64,000 bases of DNA, taken from assembly GCA_947565425.1 (NCBI GenBank), contig CANOFW010000014.1, positions 1 through 64,000 on the forward strand, read 5' to 3'. The position numbers and the translations under genes were made by a program. Each line of letters begins with the position of its first letter. Position 1 is the stretch's first letter. The DNA is from an uncultured Lachnospiraceae bacterium (lineage in GTDB: Bacteria > Bacillota > Clostridia > Lachnospirales > Lachnospiraceae). Under the pieces are notes generated by a model, which saw only the letters and a program-made list of their open reading frames with translations, was not told the DNA's origin and searched no databases. Positions 25,836-34,632 of the stretch are shown here, piece after piece.

Positions 25836-26681
25836 ATGAATGAAATTACATTGAAAAAATACCATGGGTTAGGGAACGATTATCTGGTGCTGGATCCCAA
25901 TAGAAATACTTTTCCATTGCAGAGCAGAAATATTGAAATGTTGTGCCGGAGGAACTTTGGCGTGGGGGCGGACGGTCTTTTATATGGTCCCATATTGGAG
26001 GAGGGGAGAATGCGGGTGCGCGTTTTCAATCCAGATGGTTCCGAGGCGGAACAGAGTGGCAACGGTGTGCGGATTTTCGCAAAGTACCTGCTGGATGCGG
26101 GATATATTAAGGGGAAGGAACTTACGCTCGATTTGCTGGCAGGTGAGGTCAAGGTGGAATTTCTTGACGAAAATGGCAGTAGTATGCGTGTCAATATGGG
26201 CAAGCCTGTGTATGCAGGCCCAGGAATGCAGCTCAATGGACTGGAAGGCGAGGTTGTCAACGCCCATCTGCGGTTTTGGGATAATGATTACAACACGACG
26301 TGCCTGTCTGTGGGAAATCCCAATTGCGTGATTATGATGGAGGAAGTGACGCCGCAGAAGGCGAAAATGCTTGGGCCTTTTGTGGAGCAGTCGCCCTATT
26401 TTCCCAACCGTACCAATATGCAGCTCTGTAAGGTCATTGACCGAAAGAACATTGCGATTGAAATCTATGAGAGAGGGGCGGGCTATACGCTTGCATCCGG
26501 CACGGGGGCTTGTGCGGCTGTTGCCGCGGCTAAACGCATGGGGCTTGTGGACAACGTTGTGACCGTGCACATGCAGGGCGGAGATTTGACGATAGAAATA
26601 GACGCTTCCGATACGATTTATATGGCGGGAAGCGTGGAACAGGTGGGAACATTTACGTTAGCAGAGCATTTCCTTGCATAG
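25836..26681 (+). CDS. DapF-family epimerase-like protein lacking both catalytic cysteines
   Basis: This 281-residue protein has the diaminopimelate epimerase fold along its length: KYHGLGNDYLVLD at the N-terminus, the FGVGADGLLY loop, NPDGSEAEQSGNG, and ERGAGYTLASGTGACAA. In DapF one catalytic Cys follows GNG(I/V)R and the other precedes G(S/T)GACA. Here these positions are Ile80 (GNGVRIF) and Ser221 (LASGTG). A two-base Cys/Cys racemisation is therefore impossible. Other members of this fold use different acids, so it may be an isomerase of another substrate or a Cys-independent epimerase. It is a stand-alone gene, with about 150 bases before the MBOAT gene. I give no gene symbol because the dapF function is not supported. 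Confidence 0.8.
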   Translation: MNEITLKKYHGLGNDYLVLDPNRNTFPLQSRNIEMLCRRNFGVGADGLLYGPILEEGRMRVRVFNPDGSEAEQSGNGVRIFAKYLLDAGYIKGKELTLDLLAGEVKVEFLDENGSSMRVNMGKPVYAGPGMQLNGLEGEVVNAHLRFWDNDYNTTCLSVGNPNCVIMMEEVTPQKAKMLGPFVEQSPYFPNRTNMQLCKVIDRKNIAIEIYERGAGYTLASGTGACAAVAAAKRMGLVDNVVTVHMQGGDLTIEIDASDTIYMAGSVEQVGTFTLAEHFLA

Positions 26682-26826
26682 TATAAAAGGTGTATTTATC
26701 AGCGTTCAAGTAATATTTTAGCATGAGAAATTTCCGAAGATTAATAGCTTATTGACAATGTAAATTAAATAGTCTAATATGGTGAGGAAATGACAACAGC
26801 TATTTAGGTAAAGGGGGATTTATGAA

Positions 26827-28311
26827 ATGCTGTTTAATTCGATAAGCTTTATCGTTTTTTTCCCGATCGTGGTATTCCTTTATTTTTTAGTTCCGAAAAA
26901 AATTAGATATTTATGGCTATTGGCAGCAAGCTATTTCTTTTATATGTGCTGGAATGCGAAATACGCCGTACTGCTTTTGTACTCTACGGCGATTACTTAT
27001 CTCAGTGGTCTGTTAATTGACCGATGCGATAAGAAAGGCCATTCAGAAAAGAGAAAGAAATTGTATGTGGCCATGAGTTTTGTCATGAACTTGTCGCTGC
27101 TGTTTTTGTTTAAATATTTTAATTTTGCCGTCGATAATATTAATTTTATTCTCGCGAAGTGTAATATAGAAGTGATTACGCCCGGGTTTGACTTATTGCT
27201 GCCGGTGGGAATTTCATTTTATATATTCCAGGCGCTCAGTTATACGATGGATGTGTACCGCAAGGAAATTTATGTGGAGCGCAATTTCTTCAAGTATGCT
27301 TTGTTTGTATCCTTTTTCCCGCAGTTGGTGGCGGGACCGATTGAGCGTTCTAAGAATCTCTTGAGGCAGATTGGCAGGGATCTTCCTTTTTGCTATGAGA
27401 ATTTCCGGCGCGGGCTTTTGATTATGCTCTGGGGATATTTCCAAAAGATCGTGATTGCTGACAGAATTGGCCTGTTGGTGGACACGGTATATGGAAATGT
27501 GGACAAGTATCAGGGCGGTTATTTCCTGTTGGCGAGCGTGCTGTTTGCCGTGCAGATTTATTGTGACTTTTCTGGTTACTCCCTAATTGCCGTGGGAGCG
27601 GCAAAGGTAATGGGATTTGAGCTGATGGAGAATTTTGACTGTCCCTATTTTGCGAAGTCTGTCGCTGAATTTTGGCGCAGATGGCATATCTCCCTGACTT
27701 CCTGGTTCCGGGATTACCTTTATATCCCCTTGGGCGGGAACCGCAAAGGGACGTTTCGCAAATATTTGAATATTATGATTGTTTTTCTTGTCAGCGGCCT
27801 GTGGCATGGAGCGCAGTGGACATATGTGATCTGGGGCGGGCTCAACGGCTTGTTCCAGGTTGTCGGAAGCCTGCTTATGCCGGCAAGAAAGAAAGTGGCG
27901 AAGTTTTTCCATGTGAAGGAGAATAGCTTTTGCCATCGCCTAATGAAGACCTTTGTGACCTTTGTGCTTGTCGATTTTACCTGGATATTTTTCCGTGCGG
28001 GGAGCGTGCGCGAGGCTCTGCATATGATAAAAAGCATCTGCACGGTATTTAATCCCTGGATATTTTTCGACCAATCCATCTACCAACTGGGGCTTTCGCA
28101 GAAGCAGTTCCTTTTGCTGATCTTTTGTCTGCTAGTGCTTCTGGTGGCGGATTGGCTGAAATTTAAAAATATTAATATATTGGACAAGTTGTTAAAACAG
28201 GACATTTGGTATCGGTGGCCGATTTATATTGTAGGCATTCTTTTTGTACTGGTTTTTGGTATCTGGGGAAATGCCTATGATGCGCAGGCTTTTGTGTATT
28301 TTCAATTTTAG
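26827..28311 (+). CDS. MBOAT family O-acyltransferase
   Basis: This 494-residue membrane protein has about ten to twelve helices and the MBOAT signature: SFYIFQALSYTMD, the FWRRWHISLTSWFRDYL motif, and the catalytic His in SGLWHGAQWTYVIWGGLNG. It belongs to the DltB/AlgI branch, which passes acetyl or other acyl groups across the membrane onto cell-wall or exopolysaccharide sugars. The next gene, 14 bases downstream, encodes an SGNH-type partner, the usual second half of such acetylation systems. The start at 26827 follows AAAGGGGG. Confidence 0.93.
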   Translation: MLFNSISFIVFFPIVVFLYFLVPKKIRYLWLLAASYFFYMCWNAKYAVLLLYSTAITYLSGLLIDRCDKKGHSEKRKKLYVAMSFVMNLSLLFLFKYFNFAVDNINFILAKCNIEVITPGFDLLLPVGISFYIFQALSYTMDVYRKEIYVERNFFKYALFVSFFPQLVAGPIERSKNLLRQIGRDLPFCYENFRRGLLIMLWGYFQKIVIADRIGLLVDTVYGNVDKYQGGYFLLASVLFAVQIYCDFSGYSLIAVGAAKVMGFELMENFDCPYFAKSVAEFWRRWHISLTSWFRDYLYIPLGGNRKGTFRKYLNIMIVFLVSGLWHGAQWTYVIWGGLNGLFQVVGSLLMPARKKVAKFFHVKENSFCHRLMKTFVTFVLVDFTWIFFRAGSVREALHMIKSICTVFNPWIFFDQSIYQLGLSQKQFLLLIFCLLVLLVADWLKFKNINILDKLLKQDIWYRWPIYIVGILFVLVFGIWGNAYDAQAFVYFQF

Positions 28312-28325
28312 TCGGGAGGGTTTCA

Positions 28326-29582
28326 ATGCAAAACAAGATGCAAACATGGAAGAAATTGATTTTGTCGTTATGCTTTGTGGCAGTGTTTAGCATGGCTTTC
28401 CATACAGTTTCTAGTATATTTGAGCGTAAGGACAGTAGAGAACATTTCAATAAATTCTGGGAAGATCCCGGAGAGTACGACGTTTGGTTCATGGGCACCA
28501 GCCATATTCGTTATTCTATGCAGCCATTAGAACTGTGGCGGGAGTATGGCATCCGCTCTTACAATCTTGCCGCGCCAAGCAGCTATCTGTCACAGACGTA
28601 TTGGACGCTGATGTGCGCGTTGGAGTATAGTCAGCCGCAGGTGATTGTGCTGGACACTTATAAGGTCCAGCGTGACGTCAAAAATACAGAGGGCAAGCTC
28701 ATCCATACCGGGTTTGATGAGATTCCGCTTTCCGTAGAGAAGGTGAAAGCTATCTGCGACCTCTTTAGCACCTGGGACAACCGGTTTGAATATCTCTGTG
28801 ACTTTTCGATTTACCATAATCGCTGGGAGAACCTTGGGAGACATGATTTTTATGTGGAACCGTCTGTCACCAACGGCGGTAAATTTAAAGACAGGATTGT
28901 AGATAAGACAGATTTCAAAATAATCCCCAAGGACGAAAAGTCCGGCACGGACACGGTAAGTTTTTCCTATCTGAAGAAGATTATCGAGGAATGCAAAAAA
29001 CGCGATATTCAACTGATATTGACTAATGTACCGTTTTGCAGTAACAAGAAGATGCAAAGAGCGATAAATGCAGTGCCGGATCTGGCAAAAGAACATGGCG
29101 TAACGTTTATGGATTTAACATATGAAGAGCAGATTGTGGATTTTGGCGTGGATTTTGGCGATAAAGCCCATGTGAATCTGTTTGGTGGCAAGAAATTGAC
29201 CGATTATGTGGGAAATTATCTGTTAGAAAACTCTGATGTGCAGGATTATCGGCAGGTGGAAGAGGTGGCCGAGAAATGGAACCGAGACCTTGCGAAATAT
29301 GATGAGATGCGGCTCAAGGAGCTTCGTAATTCAGAGCTGCTAAAGCGTTATGTGCAGTGGCTTTACGATGACAGATATACCTGTTATATGTATCAGAAGG
29401 AAGAGCCTACAGGAATTTTGGCAAGAGAATTTGCACAGCTTGAGAATATTACGGAGATTTCCCGCAAGGAGGCGGAAGATAGGCTGGGCGCAGAACTTGC
29501 AGGCGAGTATGCGTTTTTTGTGGAGGACAGTGAGGGCAACGTACTGGATATTGCAGTGTTTCAAGATGGAAAACGATTATAG
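28326..29582 (+). CDS. SGNH-hydrolase-like partner of the MBOAT acyltransferase
   Basis: This 418-residue protein has one N-terminal membrane anchor (about 11-30) and an extracellular SGNH/DltD-like domain. The nucleophile Ser block is MGTSHIRYSM (near residue 57), the Asn position is in LILTNVPF, and the Asp/His pair is in GDKAHVNLFGG. It resembles AlgX/DltD-type enzymes that take the acyl group delivered by the MBOAT protein and transfer it to a polysaccharide. GGGAGG lies 7 bases before the ATG. A C-terminal extension of about 110 residues has no recognised domain. The target polymer is unknown. Confidence 0.8.
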   Translation: MQNKMQTWKKLILSLCFVAVFSMAFHTVSSIFERKDSREHFNKFWEDPGEYDVWFMGTSHIRYSMQPLELWREYGIRSYNLAAPSSYLSQTYWTLMCALEYSQPQVIVLDTYKVQRDVKNTEGKLIHTGFDEIPLSVEKVKAICDLFSTWDNRFEYLCDFSIYHNRWENLGRHDFYVEPSVTNGGKFKDRIVDKTDFKIIPKDEKSGTDTVSFSYLKKIIEECKKRDIQLILTNVPFCSNKKMQRAINAVPDLAKEHGVTFMDLTYEEQIVDFGVDFGDKAHVNLFGGKKLTDYVGNYLLENSDVQDYRQVEEVAEKWNRDLAKYDEMRLKELRNSELLKRYVQWLYDDRYTCYMYQKEEPTGILAREFAQLENITEISRKEAEDRLGAELAGEYAFFVEDSEGNVLDIAVFQDGKRL

Positions 29583-29619
29583 AAGAACAGTGCAAATTTA
29601 GGAAGGAAGAGGAAGAGAA

Positions 29620-31389
29620 ATGGAAAAGATACTGGAACTTATCAGTAGAGAAGTAGAGGGGGCTTTTGCAGCCAACGGTTATGACAGGAAGTTTGGCAGG
29701 GTGAGTCTTTCCAACCGTCCAGATTTATGTGAATACCAGTGTAACGGAGCGATGGCGGCGGCGAAGGAATACAAGTGCGCTCCCTTTTTGATTTCCGATA
29801 AGGTTGCGGACAGTTTAAGGGATAATCACCTGTTTTGTACCGTCGATTCCGTGAAGCCAGGATTTTTAAACCTCAGACTTGATAAGGAATACCTGGCGGA
29901 ATATTTGCGGCAGATGCATGCAGATGGGGAACGTCTCGGCTGTGAGAAGAGCAAAGAACCCAGGAAAATTATGATTGATTACGGCGGGCCGAATGTAGCA
30001 AAGCCGTTGCATGTGGGGCATTTGCGTTCTGCGATTATCGGAGAGAGCGTCAAGCGGATTGGCAAATTTATGGGGCATACAATGATCGGCGACGTACACT
30101 TGGGCGATTGGGGCTTGCAGATGGGGCTGATTATCACAGAGTTGAAAGAGCGCAAGCCGGAACTTGTTTATTTTCAAGAGGATTACGAAGGGGAATACCC
30201 TGAGGATGCGCCTTTTACGATTTCCGAGCTCGAAGATATTTACCCTACGGCAAGTGCGAAGTCGAAAGAGGATGAAGCATACAAAGAGGCAGCGATGCAG
30301 GCGACTTATGAGCTTCAGCATGGGCGCAAAGGGTATCAGGCATTGTTGACGCATATTCTTAATGTTTCCGTCAGCGACTTAAAGCGCAATTATGAGAATC
30401 TCAATGTCTCTTTTGAACTGTGGAAGGGTGAGTCAGACGCCCAGCCTTATATACCGGATATGGTGCAAAAAATGAAAGACGACGGCTTTGCCCATCTGAG
30501 CGAGGGCGCGCTGGTTGTGGATGTAAAAGAGGACAGCGATACAAAGGAGATTCCGCCTTGCATGATCCTTAAATCCGATGGCGCCTCCCTCTATAACACG
30601 ACAGATTTGGCGACGATTGTATGGCGTATGCAGGACTATTGCCCAGATGAAATCATTTACGTGGTGGACAAGCGGCAAGAGCTCTATTTTACACAAGTAT
30701 TTCGCTGTGCGAGAAAGACAGGCTTAGTCGGACCGGAGACGGCATTGAAATTCTTAGGATTCGGCACAATGAACGGCAAGGACGGCAAGCCGTTCAAGAC
30801 CCGTGAGGGCGGCGTTATGCGTCTGGAATATCTGGTAAATGAGATTAACGAAGAAATGTACAAAAAGATTGCCGACAATCATATAGTGGAGGAAGAAGAG
30901 GGACGCAAGACAGCAAAGATGGTGGCGCTTTCTGCCATCAAATATGGTGATTTGTCTAACCAGGCAGCCAAAGACTATATTTTTGATGTGGAGCGGTTTA
31001 CGTCGTTTGAAGGAAATACGGGTCCTTACATTTTGTATACGATTGTGAGGATTAAGTCGATTTTGAAAAAATACCAGGCAGAAAAGACCTTGCCGGAATC
31101 GGCGCAGATTCTCGCAGCACATTCTGAGAGTGAGAAAGCATTGATGCTGGAGATAAGCAAGTTTAACGCCATGATGGAGGCTGCCTTTGTAGATACTGCG
31201 CCTCATAAGGTGTGCGCTTATATCTATGACCTTGCCAATGCCTTCAACCACTTCTATCATGAGACGAAGATTCTCGCCGAGCCAGATGCGGCAGTGCAGG
31301 CAGGCTATATTTGTCTGTTGGATTTGACAAAGCGTGCGCTCGAAATCTGTATCGAAGTGCTGGGATTTGAAGCGCCGGAGAAGATGTAG
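29620..31389 (+). CDS. argS: Arginyl-tRNA synthetase
   Basis: This 589-residue class I synthetase charges tRNA-Arg. It shows the N-terminal Arg_tRNA_synt_N additional domain (1-90), the HIGH-like motif in NVAKPLHVGHLRSAIIGE (near 125), a degenerate KMSKS loop (GKPFKTREGG), and the C-terminal DALR anticodon-binding domain ending IEVLGFEAPEKM. Length and motifs are normal for the family. GGAAGGAAGAGG precedes the ATG. No T-box leader is present in the 37-base gap before it, so it may be co-transcribed with the acyltransferase genes. Confidence 0.97.
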   Translation: MEKILELISREVEGAFAANGYDRKFGRVSLSNRPDLCEYQCNGAMAAAKEYKCAPFLISDKVADSLRDNHLFCTVDSVKPGFLNLRLDKEYLAEYLRQMHADGERLGCEKSKEPRKIMIDYGGPNVAKPLHVGHLRSAIIGESVKRIGKFMGHTMIGDVHLGDWGLQMGLIITELKERKPELVYFQEDYEGEYPEDAPFTISELEDIYPTASAKSKEDEAYKEAAMQATYELQHGRKGYQALLTHILNVSVSDLKRNYENLNVSFELWKGESDAQPYIPDMVQKMKDDGFAHLSEGALVVDVKEDSDTKEIPPCMILKSDGASLYNTTDLATIVWRMQDYCPDEIIYVVDKRQELYFTQVFRCARKTGLVGPETALKFLGFGTMNGKDGKPFKTREGGVMRLEYLVNEINEEMYKKIADNHIVEEEEGRKTAKMVALSAIKYGDLSNQAAKDYIFDVERFTSFEGNTGPYILYTIVRIKSILKKYQAEKTLPESAQILAAHSESEKALMLEISKFNAMMEAAFVDTAPHKVCAYIYDLANAFNHFYHETKILAEPDAAVQAGYICLLDLTKRALEICIEVLGFEAPEKM

Positions 31390-31524
31390 TTTGTCCGAAA
31401 ATGATAAAATCAACGAGTAATACCAAGCGTATATTACGCATAACAAGGTGTAAAGTCTATGGACAAGCTATCAGTTGCGGCAGTGGTTTTCATGGAAAAC
31501 AAAACTGAGTTAGGGAGGTTTGAA

Positions 31525-32637
31525 CTAACTTCCCATCTCTTCGATTAGATCGCAAATTTTATTCACGGAATCTTTGGAGGTAAAGGTTTTTTGCTGCTTT
31601 TTCATATGATACAGAGCTTTGGGACTGCGTAATAATCTGCGTCCCAGCGCGGCTTGTTGTTTTGCGTCCTTGGCAGATACCGACATGCCATGTTTTTGGA
31701 AGAACGCGCGGTTGATCGTTTCGCATCCTGGGATAGGAGCAGTATGTACCAGCGGAATGCCAACAACGGCAGCTTCTGTAGAGGTCAGTCCTCCCGGCTT
31801 GGAATATAAAAGGTCACAGGCATACATATAAAGAGCCATCTGTCTGGTGGCGCCAAGAATAGAAATATCAGTGGTGTCGCCATAACGATTTTGCAAGGAT
31901 TTTTCCAAAGCGGCATTGTTACCGCAGATTACAATAATCTGTTCGTTTTCCTGCCGGTGTTTTGCTAAATCCGTGACAATCTGCTTAACTTTACCGGCGC
32001 CCATGCTGCCGCCCATCACCAGATAGCAGACCTCATGCAACGGAAGCCCCAGCTTTTTTCTGGCTTCTGTTTTGGAAATGGTGCGGGTGAATGCACTGCG
32101 CACCGGGATACCAAAGGGCTTGAGTTTCTCGGCGGGGATGCCTCGCTTACAAAAAGATTCCGCCAGTGATTCATGGGGAATCACATAGTAATCACAGTCT
32201 GTCTCTTCTGTAAAAGGAATACAGGCGTAGTCCGTAGCGATAAAAAGTAGTTTGGGACAGGGCATATGGTGGCGTTTCATGTAGGTGAGAATTTCTGCTG
32301 GATATAAATGCGGTGCAACAACTACGTCAGTCGGATGGTCGACAAGATAACGCTTCATATGATCTGCCATCATGCCGTTTGCATAGTAAACAGGCGATAA
32401 AAAAGGCATCTTTGTCACGAACATTCCCAGCCGGTAGGCTGCGCCGAACAGCCGGGGATGTCTTTGTACTAATTTCACATAGAATGTGCCGATATTTTGG
32501 GCAATCAAACTTCGCGATAACTGGAAAGGATCTCTCATGGTGGCATGATGCCCTCTTCGTTTCAATTCTTCAAGGACGGCAAGTCCTGTAGTGTTGTGTC
32601 CGGCTCCGGTGTCACAGGATAGAATCAGGATATTCAT
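31525..32637 (-). CDS. MGDG-synthase/UgtP-type glycosyltransferase
   Basis: This 370-residue cytoplasmic, membrane-associated enzyme is of the GT28 family. The N-terminal MGDG_synth domain begins LILSCDTGAGHNTTGLAV, the GAGH loop typical of diacylglycerol glucosyl/galactosyltransferases. The C-terminal UDP-sugar-binding lobe contains MGGSMGAGK and KPGGLTSTEAAVVGIPLV. It probably transfers glucose or galactose from UDP-sugar to diacylglycerol to make glycolipids or lipoteichoic acid anchors. Its ATG overlaps the stop of the upstream PlsY-like gene by 4 bases, which links it to glycerolipid synthesis. It converges with argS across a 135-base gap. Confidence 0.9.
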   Translation of the reverse strand: MNILILSCDTGAGHNTTGLAVLEELKRRGHHATMRDPFQLSRSLIAQNIGTFYVKLVQRHPRLFGAAYRLGMFVTKMPFLSPVYYANGMMADHMKRYLVDHPTDVVVAPHLYPAEILTYMKRHHMPCPKLLFIATDYACIPFTEETDCDYYVIPHESLAESFCKRGIPAEKLKPFGIPVRSAFTRTISKTEARKKLGLPLHEVCYLVMGGSMGAGKVKQIVTDLAKHRQENEQIIVICGNNAALEKSLQNRYGDTTDISILGATRQMALYMYACDLLYSKPGGLTSTEAAVVGIPLVHTAPIPGCETINRAFFQKHGMSVSAKDAKQQAALGRRLLRSPKALYHMKKQQKTFTSKDSVNKICDLIEEMGS

Positions 32638-33233
32638 AATAATTTCACCTTAAATCGTTCATTTTTTTCATCACATGTCAGAAGTTTACAGGAAACAGCG
32701 CCCGAAATCAGCAGCATGCCAATGCGTACCGCTACAATTCTCACGGTCAGGAAGGTAATGATTGCTGCGGCGAGATAAGCAGCCAGCGTCCGATAATAAT
32801 GCGGTGAGATGACTAAAATCGTGGAAAAGACGATGAAACAGCCGGCAAGAATCAACGCACATGCCATGGAGGGGTACAAACCCAGCAAGCAGCCGAAAGA
32901 TGTGGCAATGCCTTTTCCGCCATGAAAATGATGAAAAAGAGAATATATATGTCCAATAACCGGGGCAGCGAGTACAAAAGCCAGTGCAAAATCTGTACTG
33001 TCTGTCTGACGCAGAAACAGCCAAACTGGAAAAAATCCTTTTGCGAGGTCGCAAAGTAAGGTGAGCATGCCGCACCAGAATCCGCCTTCCATAAAGGCGT
33101 TTGCCGTGCCTGGATTACCGTCGCGGGTTCCTGCTGTTATGTCTTTGCGGCAGAGGAGCCGTCCCCATATATGTGCGTACAATACACTGCCGGAGAGATA
33201 GCCGGCGAGCAGATAGAAACAAAATCTTGTCAT
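32634..33233 (-). CDS. PlsY-like glycerol-3-phosphate acyltransferase
   Basis: This 199-residue membrane protein has about five to six helices. It shows the PlsY motifs: GSVLYAHIWGR near the N-terminus (motif 1 region), DGNPGTANAF (matching the GxNPGxTN glycine-rich motif) and HHFHGGKGIATSFG (motif 2/3, phosphate binding). PlsY acylates glycerol-3-phosphate with acyl-phosphate, the first step of phospholipid synthesis. The start at 33233 is chosen for AAGGAG 7 bases upstream; a longer frame to 33452 runs through the toxin promoter. Pairing with a glycolipid glycosyltransferase suggests a secondary paralogue dedicated to glycolipid supply. Confidence 0.85.
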   Translation of the reverse strand: MTRFCFYLLAGYLSGSVLYAHIWGRLLCRKDITAGTRDGNPGTANAFMEGGFWCGMLTLLCDLAKGFFPVWLFLRQTDSTDFALAFVLAAPVIGHIYSLFHHFHGGKGIATSFGCLLGLYPSMACALILAGCFIVFSTILVISPHYYRTLAAYLAAAIITFLTVRIVAVRIGMLLISGAVSCKLLTCDEKNERFKVKLL

Positions 33234-33354
33234 GATATCTCCTTCCTGCGTGGATGTAAAAAATACATTACTATGCAGTATATCACATTTAAAATAAAGA
33301 TACCAGAAAAATTTGAACGCAGACTTGGTGCACCCAAAGAGTAGAAAATGAAGA

Positions 33355-33383
33355 TTGTCGTATGATATATGATATGCTATAAT
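33355..33383 (+). promoter_or_regulatory. SigA-type promoter of the small toxin gene
   Basis: TTGTCG (33355-33360), a 17-base spacer and TATAAT (33378-33383) form a near-consensus promoter. A transcript starting near 33390 would have a leader of about 60 bases before the toxin start codon. Confidence 0.75.
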
Positions 33384-33452
33384 TTGTTTCGGAGCAGTCG
33401 TGTTACAAGGTGGTAGCCTCCCTAACTCCACAGAAGAAGGGAGGTGATGCAT

Positions 33453-33551
33453 ATGAGTACATACGAAGTTTTAAGCCTGTTGTTTTTTGGCGGTTCGTTT
33501 CTCGTTGCATTGCTTGCCTATTTGGACAATAGGAACAACAAGCGAAAATAA
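33453..33551 (+). CDS. Holin-like type I toxin peptide
   Basis: This is a 32-residue peptide: a short N-terminus MSTYEVLSLLFFGG, one membrane helix (about 7-24) and a basic tail DNRNNKRK. This is the layout of the putative holin-like toxins of the TxpA/BsrG group in Firmicutes, which damage the membrane when over-made. GGGAGGTGAT lies 5-10 bases before the ATG, an unusually strong site. A consensus promoter lies upstream, and an antisense promoter with a terminator covers the 3' end, giving a type I toxin-antitoxin unit. Family similarity is by pattern; toxicity is inferred. Confidence 0.8.
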   Translation: MSTYEVLSLLFFGGSFLVALLAYLDNRNNKRK

Positions 33552-33552
33552 A

Positions 33553-33634
33553 TAAGCCTACCTTGTACTTAGCGGTTCAGGTAGGCTTATAGTCTATACC
33601 GGAGGCTAACCACTTTGTGGGCGGCTGCTCCTTT
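33553..33634 (-). ncRNA. Predicted antisense antitoxin RNA
   Basis: A minus-strand transcript starting near 33634 from the promoter at 33640-33668 would be about 80 nt long. It would end at the hairpin ATAAGCCTACC / GGTAGGCTTAT (11 perfect pairs, 33552-33562 with 33580-33590) followed on the minus strand by TTATTTATTTT. It overlaps the 3' untranslated end of the toxin mRNA, as RatA-type antitoxins do. The ends are estimates. Confidence 0.6.
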
Positions 33635-33639
33635 TCTAT

Positions 33640-33668
33640 AATATAACATTTTTAAATGGTAAAATCAA
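33640..33668 (-). promoter_or_regulatory. Antisense promoter for the antitoxin RNA
   Basis: On the minus strand TTGATT (33668-33663), a 17-base spacer and TATATT (33645-33640) make a good SigA promoter pointing at the toxin 3' end. Nothing else in the region needs this promoter. Confidence 0.65.
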
Positions 33669-33895
33669 TGCATTTTTGATTTAAGTTTCCCCATTTTTGT
33701 GATGATCTATATTTCAGTACCAAAAGGTCTTGCTGTCTTTGGCAGTATAGACATTTTACACAAAATTTTGGAGCTATTAAGAAAGCTATTACAGGCTGGT
33801 TGAATCGTGTTCCAGCAAAGTATTTATAGGTGGGTAAGTATTACCCCGTAGGAAGCGTATAAAGGTTAAATGTTTTGTACGAAGGAGGATTACAA

Positions 33896-34576
33896 ATGTC
33901 ATTATGGCTACAAGAGGAAATGGAAAAAATTGAGCAAAGCAGAAGTAAGTCGGCGCTGAGTCCCAAGTACATCTTGATTCTGGCGGCTGTATTTGCTGTT
34001 ATGGAGGCGGCAGTGTTTTACATAGGCAGAATGGTTCCGGGGTATAAGATACTCTCCTTTTTTGGCGTTATCGGTTTTACCGGTTTTTTTCTGATGGCAT
34101 TCTTGTATGTAAAGACGAAATCAGCATCCGCAAAGCCCAAACTTCCATTTGCCACAAAATGTTTACAAGAGCTGGCGTTGTCTTCTGAGGAATTGCAGCA
34201 GTTTGATGCGGAAATGAAAGCCGAACCGTTATTATTCCTGCAAAATGGTAAGAAATTTGATAAGTCCATCACGATTACCGAGCATTATCTGAAAGCAGCT
34301 TTTATATATATGAAAGAAATAGATTACGGTATTTTTCGCCTTTCCGATATAGACGCTACTTGGAGTGTAACCAGTAAAAATCCTGTGATTCTGAAACCGA
34401 GAGGAAGAATATTTGACATCTTGCTATTGGACGCCAAAGGTGAACGGATGGGCGGGGTTTCTATGGAAAATGAAAAGGATTATAATGAATTTAATGCGGC
34501 TTTGCAAAAATACGCGCCCAATATCCGGCTCAACATACCAGCGGAAGAAATCAGAAAAAATTCCCAACATACATAA
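33896..34576 (+). CDS. Membrane protein of unknown function
   Basis: This 226-residue protein has a charged N-terminal helix (MSLWLQEEMEKIEQSRSK), two membrane helices (about 28-47 and 53-72) and a cytoplasmic or external domain of about 150 residues with a KFDKSITITEHYL segment and a PH-like run of strands (GIFRLSDIDATWSV, ILLLDAKGERMGGV). The pattern resembles bacterial PH/YcxB-like regulatory domains, but the match is weak. GGAGGATTACAA precedes the ATG. The next two genes encode small coat-like proteins. No function can be named. Confidence 0.7.
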   Translation: MSLWLQEEMEKIEQSRSKSALSPKYILILAAVFAVMEAAVFYIGRMVPGYKILSFFGVIGFTGFFLMAFLYVKTKSASAKPKLPFATKCLQELALSSEELQQFDAEMKAEPLLFLQNGKKFDKSITITEHYLKAAFIYMKEIDYGIFRLSDIDATWSVTSKNPVILKPRGRIFDILLLDAKGERMGGVSMENEKDYNEFNAALQKYAPNIRLNIPAEEIRKNSQHT

Positions 34577-34632
34577 ACTGGAAAAAACAGCAGATACTAT
34601 CAGTGAAATAATTATAACGAAAGGAGATATCC

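Noticed and set aside
25836..26681. Naming the gene dapF
   Set aside because: Both catalytic Cys positions are substituted, so the standard epimerase activity is not supported.
29583..29619. T-box leader for argS (and for trpS at 38677-38710)
   Set aside because: Both gaps are too short, and no T-box core sequence or terminator is present.
31390..31524. Bidirectional terminator between argS and the glycosyltransferase
   Set aside because: The gap is 135 bases and I found no convincing stem with a T-run.
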